From the NCBI RefSeq assembly GCF_004000825.1, contig NZ_BILZ01000016.1, forward strand, positions 1 through 64,000: a DNA stretch of 64,000 nucleotides, read 5' to 3'. A program made the translations under genes and the position numbers. The notes beneath the pieces were generated by a model. It was given only the letters and a program-made list of their open reading frames with translations. It was not told the origin of the DNA and ran no database searches. Positions 18,918 through 27,049 of the stretch are shown piece after piece. The DNA is from Paenibacillus kobensis NBRC 15729. GTDB taxonomy: Bacteria; Bacillota; Bacilli; Paenibacillales; Paenibacillaceae. Positions within the stretch are counted from its first letter, which is position 1, and every line of letters begins with the position of its first letter.

Positions 18918-19409
18918 ATGACAATCAGCATGATTTGGGCAATGGACCGGGAGCGGGGCATCGGCATAGACAATAAAATTCCGTGGCGTCTTCCGGCCGA
19001 CATGGCATTCTTCAAGGCGTATACGACGGGTAAGACCGTTGTAATGGGCCGCAAAACGTTCGAATCGTTCCCTAAGGCGCTGCCGAACCGCCGAAACGTC
19101 GTTCTGACACGTACCCCGGGGCTTGCGCTAGAAGGGGCGGAAACGGTCGGTTCGGTCGAAGAGGCGCTTAGCAAATATGGAGCAGCAGAAGAGGAATTGG
19201 TCATTATCGGCGGTGCGGAGATCTATGGTCAATTTCTCCCTTATGCAGACAAGCTGCTCATAACGGAGATTGAAGATACGTTTGCAGGCACCGATGCCTT
19301 TTTTCCAGCGTATGATGAAACGAAGTGGGCGCTAGCGGAAATGAGAGAGGGCGTGCGGGATGAGAAAAATCCGTACGTTTATCGCTTCCTTACCTATGAA
19401 AGACAGTAA
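18918..19409 (+). CDS. dfrA: Dihydrofolate reductase
   Basis: 163 residues, standard size. It reduces dihydrofolate to tetrahydrofolate with NADPH. Visible sites are the substrate loop GIGIDNKIPWRLPADMAFFK (Trp22/Asp27-type residues), VVMGRKTFESF, NVVLTRTP and the cofactor loop LVIIGGAEIYGQFLP. GAGAGGAG stands before the ATG. It forms an operon with thyA, the common pairing in Firmicutes. Confidence 0.96.
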   Translation: MTISMIWAMDRERGIGIDNKIPWRLPADMAFFKAYTTGKTVVMGRKTFESFPKALPNRRNVVLTRTPGLALEGAETVGSVEEALSKYGAAEEELVIIGGAEIYGQFLPYADKLLITEIEDTFAGTDAFFPAYDETKWALAEMREGVRDEKNPYVYRFLTYERQ

Positions 19410-19560
19410 ATCACGAACATTGAATACAGCTGTCTGTACAACACTCAATGCGTAATAGTACAAATGATTGTACGGATAATCCATTTGTAGAGCCTGTATT
19501 ATAATGATAATATTTTCCCTATCAACATTCATAACAGTCGTTCTTATGCAAAGATTGTTA

Positions 19561-19589
19561 TTGAATAAACGTTCGATTCCCGCTATAGT
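19561..19589 (+). promoter_or_regulatory. Promoter of gltD
   Basis: TTGAAT (19561-19566), a 17-base spacer and TATAGT (19584-19589), 55 bases before the ATG. A small palindrome GTACAA-ATGA-TTGTAC (19458-19473) lies about 90 bases further upstream and could be a regulator site. Nothing else recognisable is seen in 19410-19560. Confidence 0.7.
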
Positions 19590-19643
19590 TTATTTATTAG
19601 AATGGCTCTGAATCGGTACAATATTTACGGGGGAGTTGCGATC

Positions 19644-21131
19644 ATGTCTACACCTACGGGATTTATGGAATATAAACGCGAACTGCCGGCAGATCGCGAT
19701 CCAATTGAGCGGATTAAAGACTGGGAAGAATTCCATCTTCATATGAGCGACGAAGCGCTTCGCATGCAAGGCGCACGCTGTATGGACTGCGGTACGCCGT
19801 ACTGCCATACGGGCATAGAGCTTGCAGGCAGCGTCTCTGGTTGCCCAGTCAATAACTTGATTCCGGAATGGAACAACTTAATCTACCGTGGTCTGTGGCG
19901 CGAGGCGCTGGACCGGCTTCATAAAACGAATAACTTCCCAGAGTTCACGGGACGCGTATGTCCTGCGCCATGCGAAGGTTCGTGTACGGTCGGTCTGATC
20001 GGACAATCCGTTACGATTAAGACGATCGAACAAGCGATCATCGACCGCGGCTTCGATGAAGGTTGGGTCGTTCCTCAACCGCCGAAGGAGCGCACGGGCA
20101 AACGCGTTGCTGTTGTCGGCTCTGGTCCTGCCGGACTTGCGGCGGCGGCTCAATTGAATAAAGCTGGCCATCTTGTAACGGTATACGAGCGCGCTGACCG
20201 AATCGGCGGCTTGTTGACGTACGGTATTCCGACGATGAAGCTCGACAAAGCGGTCGTACAACGCCGCGTTGATCTTCTTGAAGCGGAAGGCATTACGTTC
20301 GTGACGAACACGGAAATCGGCAAAGACATTCCAGCTCAGAAGCTCGTTGACGACTTCGATGCAGTAGTACTTTGCGGCGGCGCTACGAAGTCGCGCGACG
20401 TTTCGATGGAAGGCCGTGAACTGAAAGGCATTCATCAAGCGATGGATTACTTGAACGGCACGATCAAGAGCTATCTGGATTCCAACTTGGAAGACGGCAA
20501 CTACATCTCGGCGAAAGACAAGGACGTTATCGTCATTGGCGGCGGCGACACAGGTACGGACTGCGTTGCGACGGCTCTGCGCCATGGCTGCCGTTCGGTT
20601 ACGCAATTCGGTACGGTCGGCAAAGCTCCATTGGAGCGCGATGTCGTGAACAACCCTTGGCCTCAATTCCCGAACGTCTATACGCTGGATTACGCGCATG
20701 AAGAGGCGAAGGCGCTGTACGGCCAAGATCCTCGTGCATTCTCGGTACTGACGAAGAAGTTCGTCGGCGACGAGAACGGCAACCTGAAAGAGCTCCACAC
20801 GGTTCAAATCGAGCGTACGGTTGATGAGACAGGACGCCGAATTTATACGGAAATTCCAGGCACGGAGAAAGTGTGGAAGGCGGATATCGTCTTGGTTGCC
20901 GTCGGATTCGAAGGTCCTGAGAACACGGTTATCAACGAGCTCGGTCTTGAGCAGGACCGCCGTTCGAACGTTAAAGCGCAGTATGGCAAATACGTTACGA
21001 ACGTAGATAAAGTATTCGCTGCAGGCGATATGCGCCGCGGTCAAAGCCTTGTCGTATGGGCGATCAACGAAGGCCGTGAGGCTGCTCGTGAAGTGGATAA
21101 ATATTTGATGGGTTCGTCGATGCTACCTTAA
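19644..21131 (+). CDS. gltD: Glutamate synthase (NADPH) small subunit
   Basis: 495 residues. The N-terminal region carries two cysteine clusters ([13 protein letters not shown] and [11 protein letters not shown], about residues 47-120) for the iron-sulfur clusters. An FAD-binding [17 protein letters not shown] (about 155) and an NADPH-binding [14 protein letters not shown] (about 300) follow. The protein passes electrons from NADPH to the large subunit, which makes glutamate from glutamine and 2-oxoglutarate. GGGGGAG lies 8 bases before the ATG at 19644. No gene for the large subunit is adjacent; the gene stands alone between its own promoter and terminator. Confidence 0.93.
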   Translation: MSTPTGFMEYKRELPADRDPIERIKDWEEFHLHMSDEALRMQGARCMDCGTPYCHTGIELAGSVSGCPVNNLIPEWNNLIYRGLWREALDRLHKTNNFPEFTGRVCPAPCEGSCTVGLIGQSVTIKTIEQAIIDRGFDEGWVVPQPPKERTGKRVAVVGSGPAGLAAAAQLNKAGHLVTVYERADRIGGLLTYGIPTMKLDKAVVQRRVDLLEAEGITFVTNTEIGKDIPAQKLVDDFDAVVLCGGATKSRDVSMEGRELKGIHQAMDYLNGTIKSYLDSNLEDGNYISAKDKDVIVIGGGDTGTDCVATALRHGCRSVTQFGTVGKAPLERDVVNNPWPQFPNVYTLDYAHEEAKALYGQDPRAFSVLTKKFVGDENGNLKELHTVQIERTVDETGRRIYTEIPGTEKVWKADIVLVAVGFEGPENTVINELGLEQDRRSNVKAQYGKYVTNVDKVFAAGDMRRGQSLVVWAINEGREAAREVDKYLMGSSMLP

Positions 21132-21152
21132 TCGGATGATCCAGGCTTTCAT

Positions 21153-21189
21153 AAAGCACAAACGTTCGTTTGGACGTTTGTGCTTTTTT
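21153..21189 (+). terminator. Intrinsic terminator of gltD
   Basis: A perfect 13-bp stem (21153-21165 with 21174-21186) with an 8-base loop and TTTTTT. Confidence 0.93.
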
Positions 21190-21278
21190 ATGTTTTCGAC
21201 ATCAATCCAATTGTGATAAGCTGTTATAGGACATGATAGGTGCTATGTAATGTGCACTGTGCGTAGGAGGCAGTAGTA

Positions 21279-21599
21279 ATGATTCAATACGGTAATGATG
21301 ATATAACGGAATTGAAATTTGTCGGATTTACGGCGCGGATGGAACGGCGCGATTCGCAATGGGTCGACATTGAACTTATTCCGCAGCTCTGGCCGGGAAC
21401 GCCTGTACCGGCTGGGATACTAGACCTTTCGATCTACGTCGTAACGACATTAGGCGGGCAAATCGCTCAGATGGTTCCTTACGATGAGGGAACCGATTGC
21501 GAATTTCAGTTTACGGTGTCGGAAAAAGAGCAAATAACGGCCTACATAATGTCGGACGATATTCAGGTGCGCATTAGAAATCTCCCCTCCCCAACATGA
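21279..21599 (+). CDS. Conserved-looking protein of unknown function, 106 residues
   Basis: Not recognised. TAGGAGG is placed 9 bases before the ATG, so it is a credible gene. It is acidic, with no signal peptide, membrane span or cysteine cluster (one Cys). Alternating hydrophobic residues (ELKFVGFTARMERR, QWVDIELIPQLW, DLSIYVVTTLGGQIAQMVPY) suggest a small beta-rich fold. It sits 67 bases before the membrane-anchored glucosaminidase-like gene on the same strand and may be in its operon. Confidence 0.7.
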   Translation: MIQYGNDDITELKFVGFTARMERRDSQWVDIELIPQLWPGTPVPAGILDLSIYVVTTLGGQIAQMVPYDEGTDCEFQFTVSEKEQITAYIMSDDIQVRIRNLPSPT

Positions 21600-21666
21600 G
21601 GAAAGATATGCTAAAATCGGAGTAATCGCTTTTCAGCCATGATCCGATCTTAGCGGAGGTAGGTCA

Positions 21667-22812
21667 ATGCCCGCCAATAACGCCCTCATATTAACGCAGG
21701 CTGAAGTACGGAATATAAGACAATACGTCCAACATAAGTTTTCGGATTTGCCTCTCGACAAGCATGCCGACATTATCGCGGATGCGGTGAAGCGAATCGT
21801 CTTCAAACGGCTGCCTGAATTTCCGGACGCTATTCGGCAGCAGTTAACGTCCAGGCTCATCCGAACCGCTCTTGTTGAGCGTGCTGGCCCTGTCGGAACG
21901 GACGATATCGCAGAGGCATGCTTGTCGCTGGAACTGCAGGACGATGCTTTGTTCGAACCGTTTCACGCGTGGGTCGAACAGCAGTTGTACGGGACGGTGC
22001 ATCCGGATGCGCTCCGTGAAGCGCTAAGCAGTGCCGGTCCTGTAACCGATACCGCGAACGGACAAGTTCAAAGGTGGTCATCGATAGCCGAACGATTGAT
22101 GAAGTCGGCTGAACCGTTCGAGCCTTTACCGGAAGGACAAGCTATCGTTCTGCCTTTCATGAGACCGGAGCTGTTCGGCGAGAGTGGCGTTTCGTCCGAT
22201 CAGTCTCCGGGGCATCCGACGGGACGATATCGAAGATGGGCGATATACGGAACGCTCAGCGCGGTACTGGTCGCAGCATCGCTTATGTATGGCTGGTCAC
22301 TGGCTCGTCATTCAGCCGTTAAGCAGCCGGATGTGCCTGTCGTACAGGCCGTTTCGGTGCAGCCTAAGCTGAACTTGAATGAACTGCCGGCAATGCTGCA
22401 ATACAAGGACGTGAACCGCGAAAGGCTCGTCCAGTATCTCGACTCGAAGGATTCCATGCTGTCGGAATCGGAGTATATGGAGCCGATCTTCGATGCGGCC
22501 AAGCAATTCGATATCGATCCGCTTCTGCTATTCGCTATTACCGGTCAGGAGCAAGCGTTCGTTCCTCGCAGCCATAAGAAGGCGGAGCAGATCATTAACA
22601 ATCCGTTCAACGTGTTCCACAGCTGGCAGGAGTATAACACAACGATACGGAAGTCGGCGGAAGTCGCGGCAAGAACGATCGCGCGGTTAAGTAAAGACCG
22701 TCCGTCCGGAACCGATCCGTTCACCTGGATCAACCGTGAGTATGCGGAAGACCCGCATTGGGCGGACGGCGTTCGTTCGATCTGGAACGCAATAACCAAA
22801 TACGTTCATTAA
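21667..22812 (+). CDS. Single-span membrane protein with a C-terminal glucosaminidase-like domain
   Basis: 381 residues in three parts. Residues 1-190 are hydrophilic, without a signal peptide, and should be cytoplasmic. One membrane span lies at about 195-215 (AIYGTLSAVLVAASLMYGWS). After a ~50-residue stalk, residues ~265-381 resemble the glucosaminidase/lysozyme fold: DPLLLFAITGQEQAFV with a candidate catalytic Glu, then NNPFNVFHSWQEYN, and the late WINREYAEDPHWADGV. The topology predicts the hydrolase outside, tethered to the membrane, cutting glycan strands of peptidoglycan. The cytoplasmic half has no recognised match. GGAGG lies before the ATG. Activity is inferred from motif resemblance only. 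Confidence 0.7.
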   Translation: MPANNALILTQAEVRNIRQYVQHKFSDLPLDKHADIIADAVKRIVFKRLPEFPDAIRQQLTSRLIRTALVERAGPVGTDDIAEACLSLELQDDALFEPFHAWVEQQLYGTVHPDALREALSSAGPVTDTANGQVQRWSSIAERLMKSAEPFEPLPEGQAIVLPFMRPELFGESGVSSDQSPGHPTGRYRRWAIYGTLSAVLVAASLMYGWSLARHSAVKQPDVPVVQAVSVQPKLNLNELPAMLQYKDVNRERLVQYLDSKDSMLSESEYMEPIFDAAKQFDIDPLLLFAITGQEQAFVPRSHKKAEQIINNPFNVFHSWQEYNTTIRKSAEVAARTIARLSKDRPSGTDPFTWINREYAEDPHWADGVRSIWNAITKYVH

Positions 22813-22828
22813 TCAGAAGAACTGATTA

Positions 22829-22853
22829 AGGCTGCTGCGACGCAGCCTATTTT
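22829..22853 (+). terminator. Short hairpin before topB, possible weak terminator
   Basis: AGGCTGC pairs with GCAGCCT across a 6-base loop, followed by ATTTTG. Confidence 0.4.
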
Positions 22854-22883
22854 GCATGAGACGATTGGTGAAGGAGCGATTAT

Positions 22884-25223
22884 TTGAAGACACTTATCAT
22901 TGCGGAAAAACCGGATATGGGGCGTAACATTGCGGCCGCAATCGATCCGAAAGCGAAAAATTACCGTACGTATCTTGAAGGCGAACAGTATATTATTACA
23001 TGGGCGATCGGTCACCTGATCGGTCTTGCTGAGCCTGATGCGTACGATGACAAATATAAGAAGTGGAATATAAATGATCTTCCAATTATTCCTGATTCGT
23101 TCAAGCTTGTCCCGAACCGGCGGACGATCGATCAACTAAAGGTCATTGCGGAGTTGGCGAAGCGCAGCGATATGCTGGTGAATTCATGCGATGCCGGGCG
23201 CGAGGGTCAGCATATTTTCTCCCTCATCCAACGGCACTTGAAGCTGAAACAGCCGGTCAAGCGGCTGTGGATATCCGATCTGACGCCTGAGACCATTCGC
23301 CGCGGGTTCGACGAACTGAAGGACGGCTCCGAATATGAGAATTTGACGAAAGCAGCGCGAGTGCGCAGCGAAGCAGATTGGCTGATCGGCATGAACGGTT
23401 CGCGCGCTTTTACGACAAAACATAACGTGCTGCTGTCCGTCGGGCGGGTGCAGACGCCGGTATTAGCACTTATCTATGACCGGCAGAAACAGATTGAAGC
23501 GTTCACGTCATTAAAATTTTTCGAGCTTGAAGGCCATTTCGCTCAATTGTCTATGTCGTATAAAGGAATGTGGCAGGGAGACCGATTGACCGACCGGGCG
23601 AAAGCGGATGCTCTCGCGGCGAAGGTGAAAGGCAAGCCTGCGCGTATAGCTTCGTATGAAGTGAAGGATACAAAGGAATATCCGAACAAGCTGTACGATC
23701 TGACGCTGCTGCAGCGTGAGGCGAACGGACGGTACGGTTTCTCTGCGAAGAAGACGCTTGATACAGCACAATCGCTGTACGAGAAGCATAAAGTGATTTC
23801 GTATCCGCGGACGAACTCTAACTATGTGAATGAACAGAACATTCCTGATATGCATAAGGCTCTGTCCGTGCTCCAAGGAACGGAATATGACGAGTTGGTC
23901 AGAGGTGCTAACCGCAATCTTGTGCATAAAGGAAACAAGTCGATATGCAATCCCGCTAAGGTTGAAGATCACCATGCGATATTGCCGACTCCGCGCAAAG
24001 CATCGGGGTTGAATCCCGACGAGAAGAAGCTGTACGATCTGATCGTCCGACGGTTCCTGTCGCAGTTCTATCCTCCCGCTGAATACAAGGTGCATACAGT
24101 GCTGACCGAGGTCGAGGGCGAAATGTTCAAGACGACCGTGAAGCAGCTGCTGGAGATCGGTTGGAAGACGATCTATGCCGGCATGCAGAAGGAGAAGGCG
24201 AAGCCAGCGAAAGGCAAGGAGAAGGAAGACGAGGAAGACGAAGAGATCGAAATGGACGAGCCTTTCTCGATCGAGCCGAATGCGCCGGTCACTTGCTCGG
24301 ATGCGATTGTGAAAGAGAAGGACACGCAGCCGCCCAAGCATTATACGGAAGGTACGCTGCTGAAAGCGATGGAAAGCGCGGGCAAGCAGATCGAAGACGA
24401 AGAACTGCGCGATGCGATGAAGGATTCCGGGCTTGGAACGCCAGCGACACGTGCAGCGACGATCGAACGGTTGAAGCAGGTCGGCTATGTAGATATGCAG
24501 GGCAAGAAAATTATGATCACACTCAAAGGCCGCTCCGCCATCGAGCTCATTCGTGGAGCGGGCGTCGAATTGCTCACTTCGCCGGAGATGACCGGGCAAT
24601 GGGAGCGAAGACTGAATGAGATTGCGCGCGGGTCAGCGTCCGATGAGCAGTTTATGGAACGAGTGAAGCAGTTCGCGTCCAAAATTGTCGATAAGGTTCG
24701 CCTGCAAGCACGTGCGGCGAGAACGTCATTCGAGAGTGAAGAGGATTCACGCTCCAGCGGCACCAAGGGGCGCAAAGGCGCGGGCTCGACCAAGTCGGGA
24801 CGTGCAGCCAAGGCATCCGAAGCAGATTCGGCATCCGAGGAAGCGGGCAGTAAGAAGGCATCACGAAGCCGAGCGTCAAAGTCGAGCGAGGCGGCGGCCG
24901 GCAGCCAAAAGAGCGCTAGTGCCGGCCAGGAAGGTTCCGCCAGCACAGCTGCGCCTGGCGTTGTCGGTACCTGTCCGCGTGCGGGATGCGGCGGCACGAT
25001 ATTCATGGGGCGCAAAGGGTACGGTTGCTCTCATTTCCGTGAAGGCTGCAAATTCGTCATCTGGAAAGAAAGTTTTGGCCGCTCGTTAACGGATACGCAA
25101 GTAAAGGCGTTAATCGAGAAGGGGAAGACAGGCAAGCTTAAGCTGACGTCTCCGTACGGCGATCCTTTGGATGGGCGAATCGTGCTTGTCAACCGCGAAA
25201 CCGGTGAGTTGTCAGTCGATTAA
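22884..25223 (+). CDS. topB: DNA topoisomerase III (type IA)
   Basis: 779 residues from a TTG start with AAGGAG 7 bases upstream. The TOPRIM domain opens with KTLIIAEKPDMGRNIAAAI and has the acidic triad in NSCDAGREGQHIF. The cleavage-domain Tyr is in VISYPRTNSNY, and the ATP-independent relaxase core continues to about residue 600. A Lys/Glu insertion (about 432-452) and a ~70-residue Ser/Ala/Lys/Gly-rich disordered linker (about 610-690) are present. A four-cysteine/histidine unit follows: CPRAGCGGTIFMGRKGYGC then SHFREGCKF. The enzyme unlinks single-strand crossovers and helps decatenate replicated DNA. Confidence 0.95.
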   Translation: MKTLIIAEKPDMGRNIAAAIDPKAKNYRTYLEGEQYIITWAIGHLIGLAEPDAYDDKYKKWNINDLPIIPDSFKLVPNRRTIDQLKVIAELAKRSDMLVNSCDAGREGQHIFSLIQRHLKLKQPVKRLWISDLTPETIRRGFDELKDGSEYENLTKAARVRSEADWLIGMNGSRAFTTKHNVLLSVGRVQTPVLALIYDRQKQIEAFTSLKFFELEGHFAQLSMSYKGMWQGDRLTDRAKADALAAKVKGKPARIASYEVKDTKEYPNKLYDLTLLQREANGRYGFSAKKTLDTAQSLYEKHKVISYPRTNSNYVNEQNIPDMHKALSVLQGTEYDELVRGANRNLVHKGNKSICNPAKVEDHHAILPTPRKASGLNPDEKKLYDLIVRRFLSQFYPPAEYKVHTVLTEVEGEMFKTTVKQLLEIGWKTIYAGMQKEKAKPAKGKEKEDEEDEEIEMDEPFSIEPNAPVTCSDAIVKEKDTQPPKHYTEGTLLKAMESAGKQIEDEELRDAMKDSGLGTPATRAATIERLKQVGYVDMQGKKIMITLKGRSAIELIRGAGVELLTSPEMTGQWERRLNEIARGSASDEQFMERVKQFASKIVDKVRLQARAARTSFESEEDSRSSGTKGRKGAGSTKSGRAAKASEADSASEEAGSKKASRSRASKSSEAAAGSQKSASAGQEGSASTAAPGVVGTCPRAGCGGTIFMGRKGYGCSHFREGCKFVIWKESFGRSLTDTQVKALIEKGKTGKLKLTSPYGDPLDGRIVLVNRETGELSVD

Positions 25224-25301
25224 TAACATAACAGATATTATGTAAAATATCGCCATTGTAAGGTAAGCAAAGGATACGGTTTCCGAACGTTGCGGACAAC
25301 G

Positions 25302-25356
25302 AATAAGGCTTGCGGCACGTCCTGTTTCGGCAGACGGCTGCAAGCCTTATTTATTT
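25302..25356. terminator. Bidirectional terminator between topB and the HAD gene
   Basis: A 15-position stem (25302-25316 with 25337-25351, one G-U) followed by TTATTT on the + strand; it also lies just past the HAD stop on the - strand. Confidence 0.75.
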
Positions 25357-25366
25357 ACGGTGTTCA

Positions 25367-26107
25367 TTATTGGCGCTGCTCCATATAACGATAAATCGCT
25401 GGGGGCACGTCAGGCAAGTGCTGGAGGGTTAAAAATGCGCCGCGGGGCTGAATCGCAATCTCCATATTGTTGTATGCCCATTCCGTATCGATCTTCATGT
25501 GAATCGCATGAATGCCGGCAGTTAGCGCAGGCACGACGTCGGTTCGAATGGAGTTGCCGATCATCCACGTATGCTCGCGGTCGAAATCACCTTCCAGAAG
25601 GATCGATTCGAGCGCTTCGTTGTTCTTATGCCGGCGTATATAGATACGCGAATCAAAGTATCGTTCCAACTGCAGCTGTTCGATTTTGCGCTGTTGAATG
25701 AGCAATTCTCCGCCGGTATACAGATGCAGCCTGTGTCCTGACTCGGCAAGGTTGCTCAGCGTTTCTTCCATGAACGGATACGGTTCAACCGCATGCTCGT
25801 ATACGCTCTGGCCGAGCTTCCACAAAAAATCTTCCTCAACAGCGGAACGGCTGCGTCCTGTCATATCGGAGAAATACCTGTACGTGTCGATGAACGATTG
25901 AGGGAAGTGGTCGCTCTTAAAGCCGAGTACCTTGACGCCTGCAATGTCGATCTCGGTCTGCTTGTCCTTCACCGCTTGTGCCGTCACTTCAGGATAACCT
26001 TTGAACCAGGTCACAAGTGAATCGTTGAATTGCTCGATGACGAGGTGGAAGTACTTGTTGCAGTAGACCAGAGTATCGTCTAGATCGAAGAAAATGTTTT
26101 GTTTCAT
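25367..26107 (-). CDS. HAD-superfamily hydrolase
   Basis: 246 residues from the ATG at 26107, where AAAGGAG is 11 bases upstream. The four HAD motifs are visible: I, FFDLDDTLVYCN (nucleophile Asp and acid Asp), II, LHLYTGGE (Thr), III, a Lys in RRHKNNEALESIL, and IV, WMIGNSIRTDVVPAL. The cap is helical (about 20-110). It is a phosphatase of unknown substrate. The frame stays open to 26506, but the extra 133 codons have no start site, and the small gene at 26315 runs through them on the other strand. Confidence 0.88.
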   Translation of the reverse strand: MKQNIFFDLDDTLVYCNKYFHLVIEQFNDSLVTWFKGYPEVTAQAVKDKQTEIDIAGVKVLGFKSDHFPQSFIDTYRYFSDMTGRSRSAVEEDFLWKLGQSVYEHAVEPYPFMEETLSNLAESGHRLHLYTGGELLIQQRKIEQLQLERYFDSRIYIRRHKNNEALESILLEGDFDREHTWMIGNSIRTDVVPALTAGIHAIHMKIDTEWAYNNMEIAIQPRGAFLTLQHLPDVPPAIYRYMEQRQ

Positions 26108-26314
26108 CTTGGGCACGACTCCTTTGTCAGAAAAAGATAACCGACGGTACCTTCCTACCACCGTACGTTCATCTGCAAACCAGCCGCCACCGTATGGACG
26201 GTCGGCGTGGTTGCGCTTTCCCTCCTGACACCAATCTACCGTATTGGGAGCCTGTTCGTCAAACGGAATAATGATACCCGGCGGAGCAAATGCTAACGAG
26301 CGGAGGTGAGGGAA

Positions 26315-26452
26315 TTGCCTTATAATAAAAGCCGTAAAATTAACAATCAGCATAACGAGGCGAGTCTGAAGGAAGAAGCGCAGACGCCGAAGGCGAACAA
26401 GCAAGCAGAACGGCCGCCAAGCCTTAACGGCATTAATAAAGAGACGATTTAG
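26315..26452 (+). CDS. Possible 45-residue hydrophilic protein, TTG start
   Basis: GGAGGTGAGGGAA leads into a TTG at 26315, and 45 codons end in TAG at 26450-26452. The product is highly charged and rich in Asn, Lys, Glu and Gln, with no hydrophobic core (PYNKSRKINNQHNEASLKEE and onward to LNGINKETI). The ribosome binding site is the main evidence. The composition resembles small hydrophilic spore proteins, but I recognise no family. It might be untranslated. Confidence 0.45.
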   Translation: MPYNKSRKINNQHNEASLKEEAQTPKANKQAERPPSLNGINKETI

Positions 26453-26544
26453 TTTTAGCCTAAAAGGCCGCGAGTGGCACCTATATGAGGACGCGGCAGC
26501 TTCCATTCCTCGAGTGCAGGTTATCCCTGTTCAGCGTAGGATTG

Positions 26545-26586
26545 GAGCGAACAAGAAGCGGCATGCCCTTGGTTCGGCATGCCGCA
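26545..26586 (-). terminator. Terminator of the SOS-type small gene
   Basis: A perfect 10-bp stem GCGGCATGCC/GGCATGCCGC (26558-26567 with 26576-26585). On the - strand it is followed by TTCTTGTTC, a modest T-tract, 18 bases after the stop at 26604. Confidence 0.65.
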
Positions 26587-26603
26587 TTCCCTCATATACA
26601 TGG

Positions 26604-26825
26604 TTAAGCATATTTCAGCTGCTTGGCTGCAAGATCGTTCTTAATATATTCGATACGTTTCCGTACATAGAAATCAAAGCTGTCCCTGCGCAATTCCTTC
26701 GGCGCAACCGAAGCGCCGGATTCATTGTCTAGGATGGTGAGCTTGCCGTCGGTATAAAATTTAAACGTGAGATCCCGAAAAGGACTATTCTTCTCCACAT
26801 AACGATAATTCATGCAGCGCTTCAT
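26604..26825 (-). CDS. Small protein of unknown function under LexA-box control, 73 residues
   Basis: Not recognised. AAAGGAGG lies 9 bases before the ATG at 26825. The product is basic and soluble with no signal peptide or membrane span. It alternates beta-like segments (DLTFKFYTDGKLTILDN) with a charged C-terminal helix (DFYVRKRIEYIKNDLAAKQLKYA). Its promoter region holds two LexA operators, one perfect, placed in the -35/-10 spacer and at the transcription start. That predicts repression in normal growth and induction by DNA damage. YneA-type SOS division inhibitors have a membrane span and LysM domain; this protein has neither, so another SOS role is likely. Confidence 0.75.
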   Translation of the reverse strand: MKRCMNYRYVEKNSPFRDLTFKFYTDGKLTILDNESGASVAPKELRRDSFDFYVRKRIEYIKNDLAAKQLKYA

Positions 26826-26864
26826 GATGATACGCCTCCTTTAAATGCATATTATGGGTTTGTT

Positions 26865-26878
26865 CGAACACTTGTTCT
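26865..26878 (-). promoter_or_regulatory. LexA (SOS) box 2
   Basis: On the - strand AGAACAAGTGTTCG matches the Firmicutes LexA consensus CGAACRNRYGTTYG at 13 of 14 positions. It lies just downstream of the predicted start of transcription for the 73-residue gene. Confidence 0.75.
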
Positions 26879-26885
26879 TGTTTTG

Positions 26886-26906
26886 ATTATACCAAACATT
26901 TGTTCG
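26886..26906 (-). promoter_or_regulatory. LexA (SOS) box 1 abutting a TATAAT -10 box
   Basis: On the - strand CGAACAAATGTTTG (26906-26893) fits CGAACRNRYGTTYG at all 14 positions, and TATAAT (26891-26886) begins one base later. The operator therefore fills the spacer between the -10 box and a weak -35 (TTTCCA). Confidence 0.85.
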
Positions 26907-27049
26907 GATGGAAACTGTTTTTTGTTTACCGTAAACTAGATTAATAGTTAAACAGAAATCGCTTCCTCCCTTATCGCGCTCCAATAACTTCATTATAAGA
27001 ACGGAGCGGATAAGCGGACATTCGCGAGTGGTATAAAGGAGATCAAGCT

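Noticed and set aside
19500-19525. Fur-box-like ATAATGATAAT stretch upstream of gltD
   Set aside because: Only one half resembles the Fur consensus, and no iron-related gene follows.
19878-21044. 388-codon open frame on the - strand opposite gltD
   Set aside because: Antisense shadow of a well-supported gene; the product shows no recognisable motif.
26108-26506. Extra 133 codons at the N-terminus of the HAD hydrolase frame
   Set aside because: The HAD motif starts at the ATG at 26107 with a good ribosome binding site; the upstream part has no start site and overlaps a small + strand gene.
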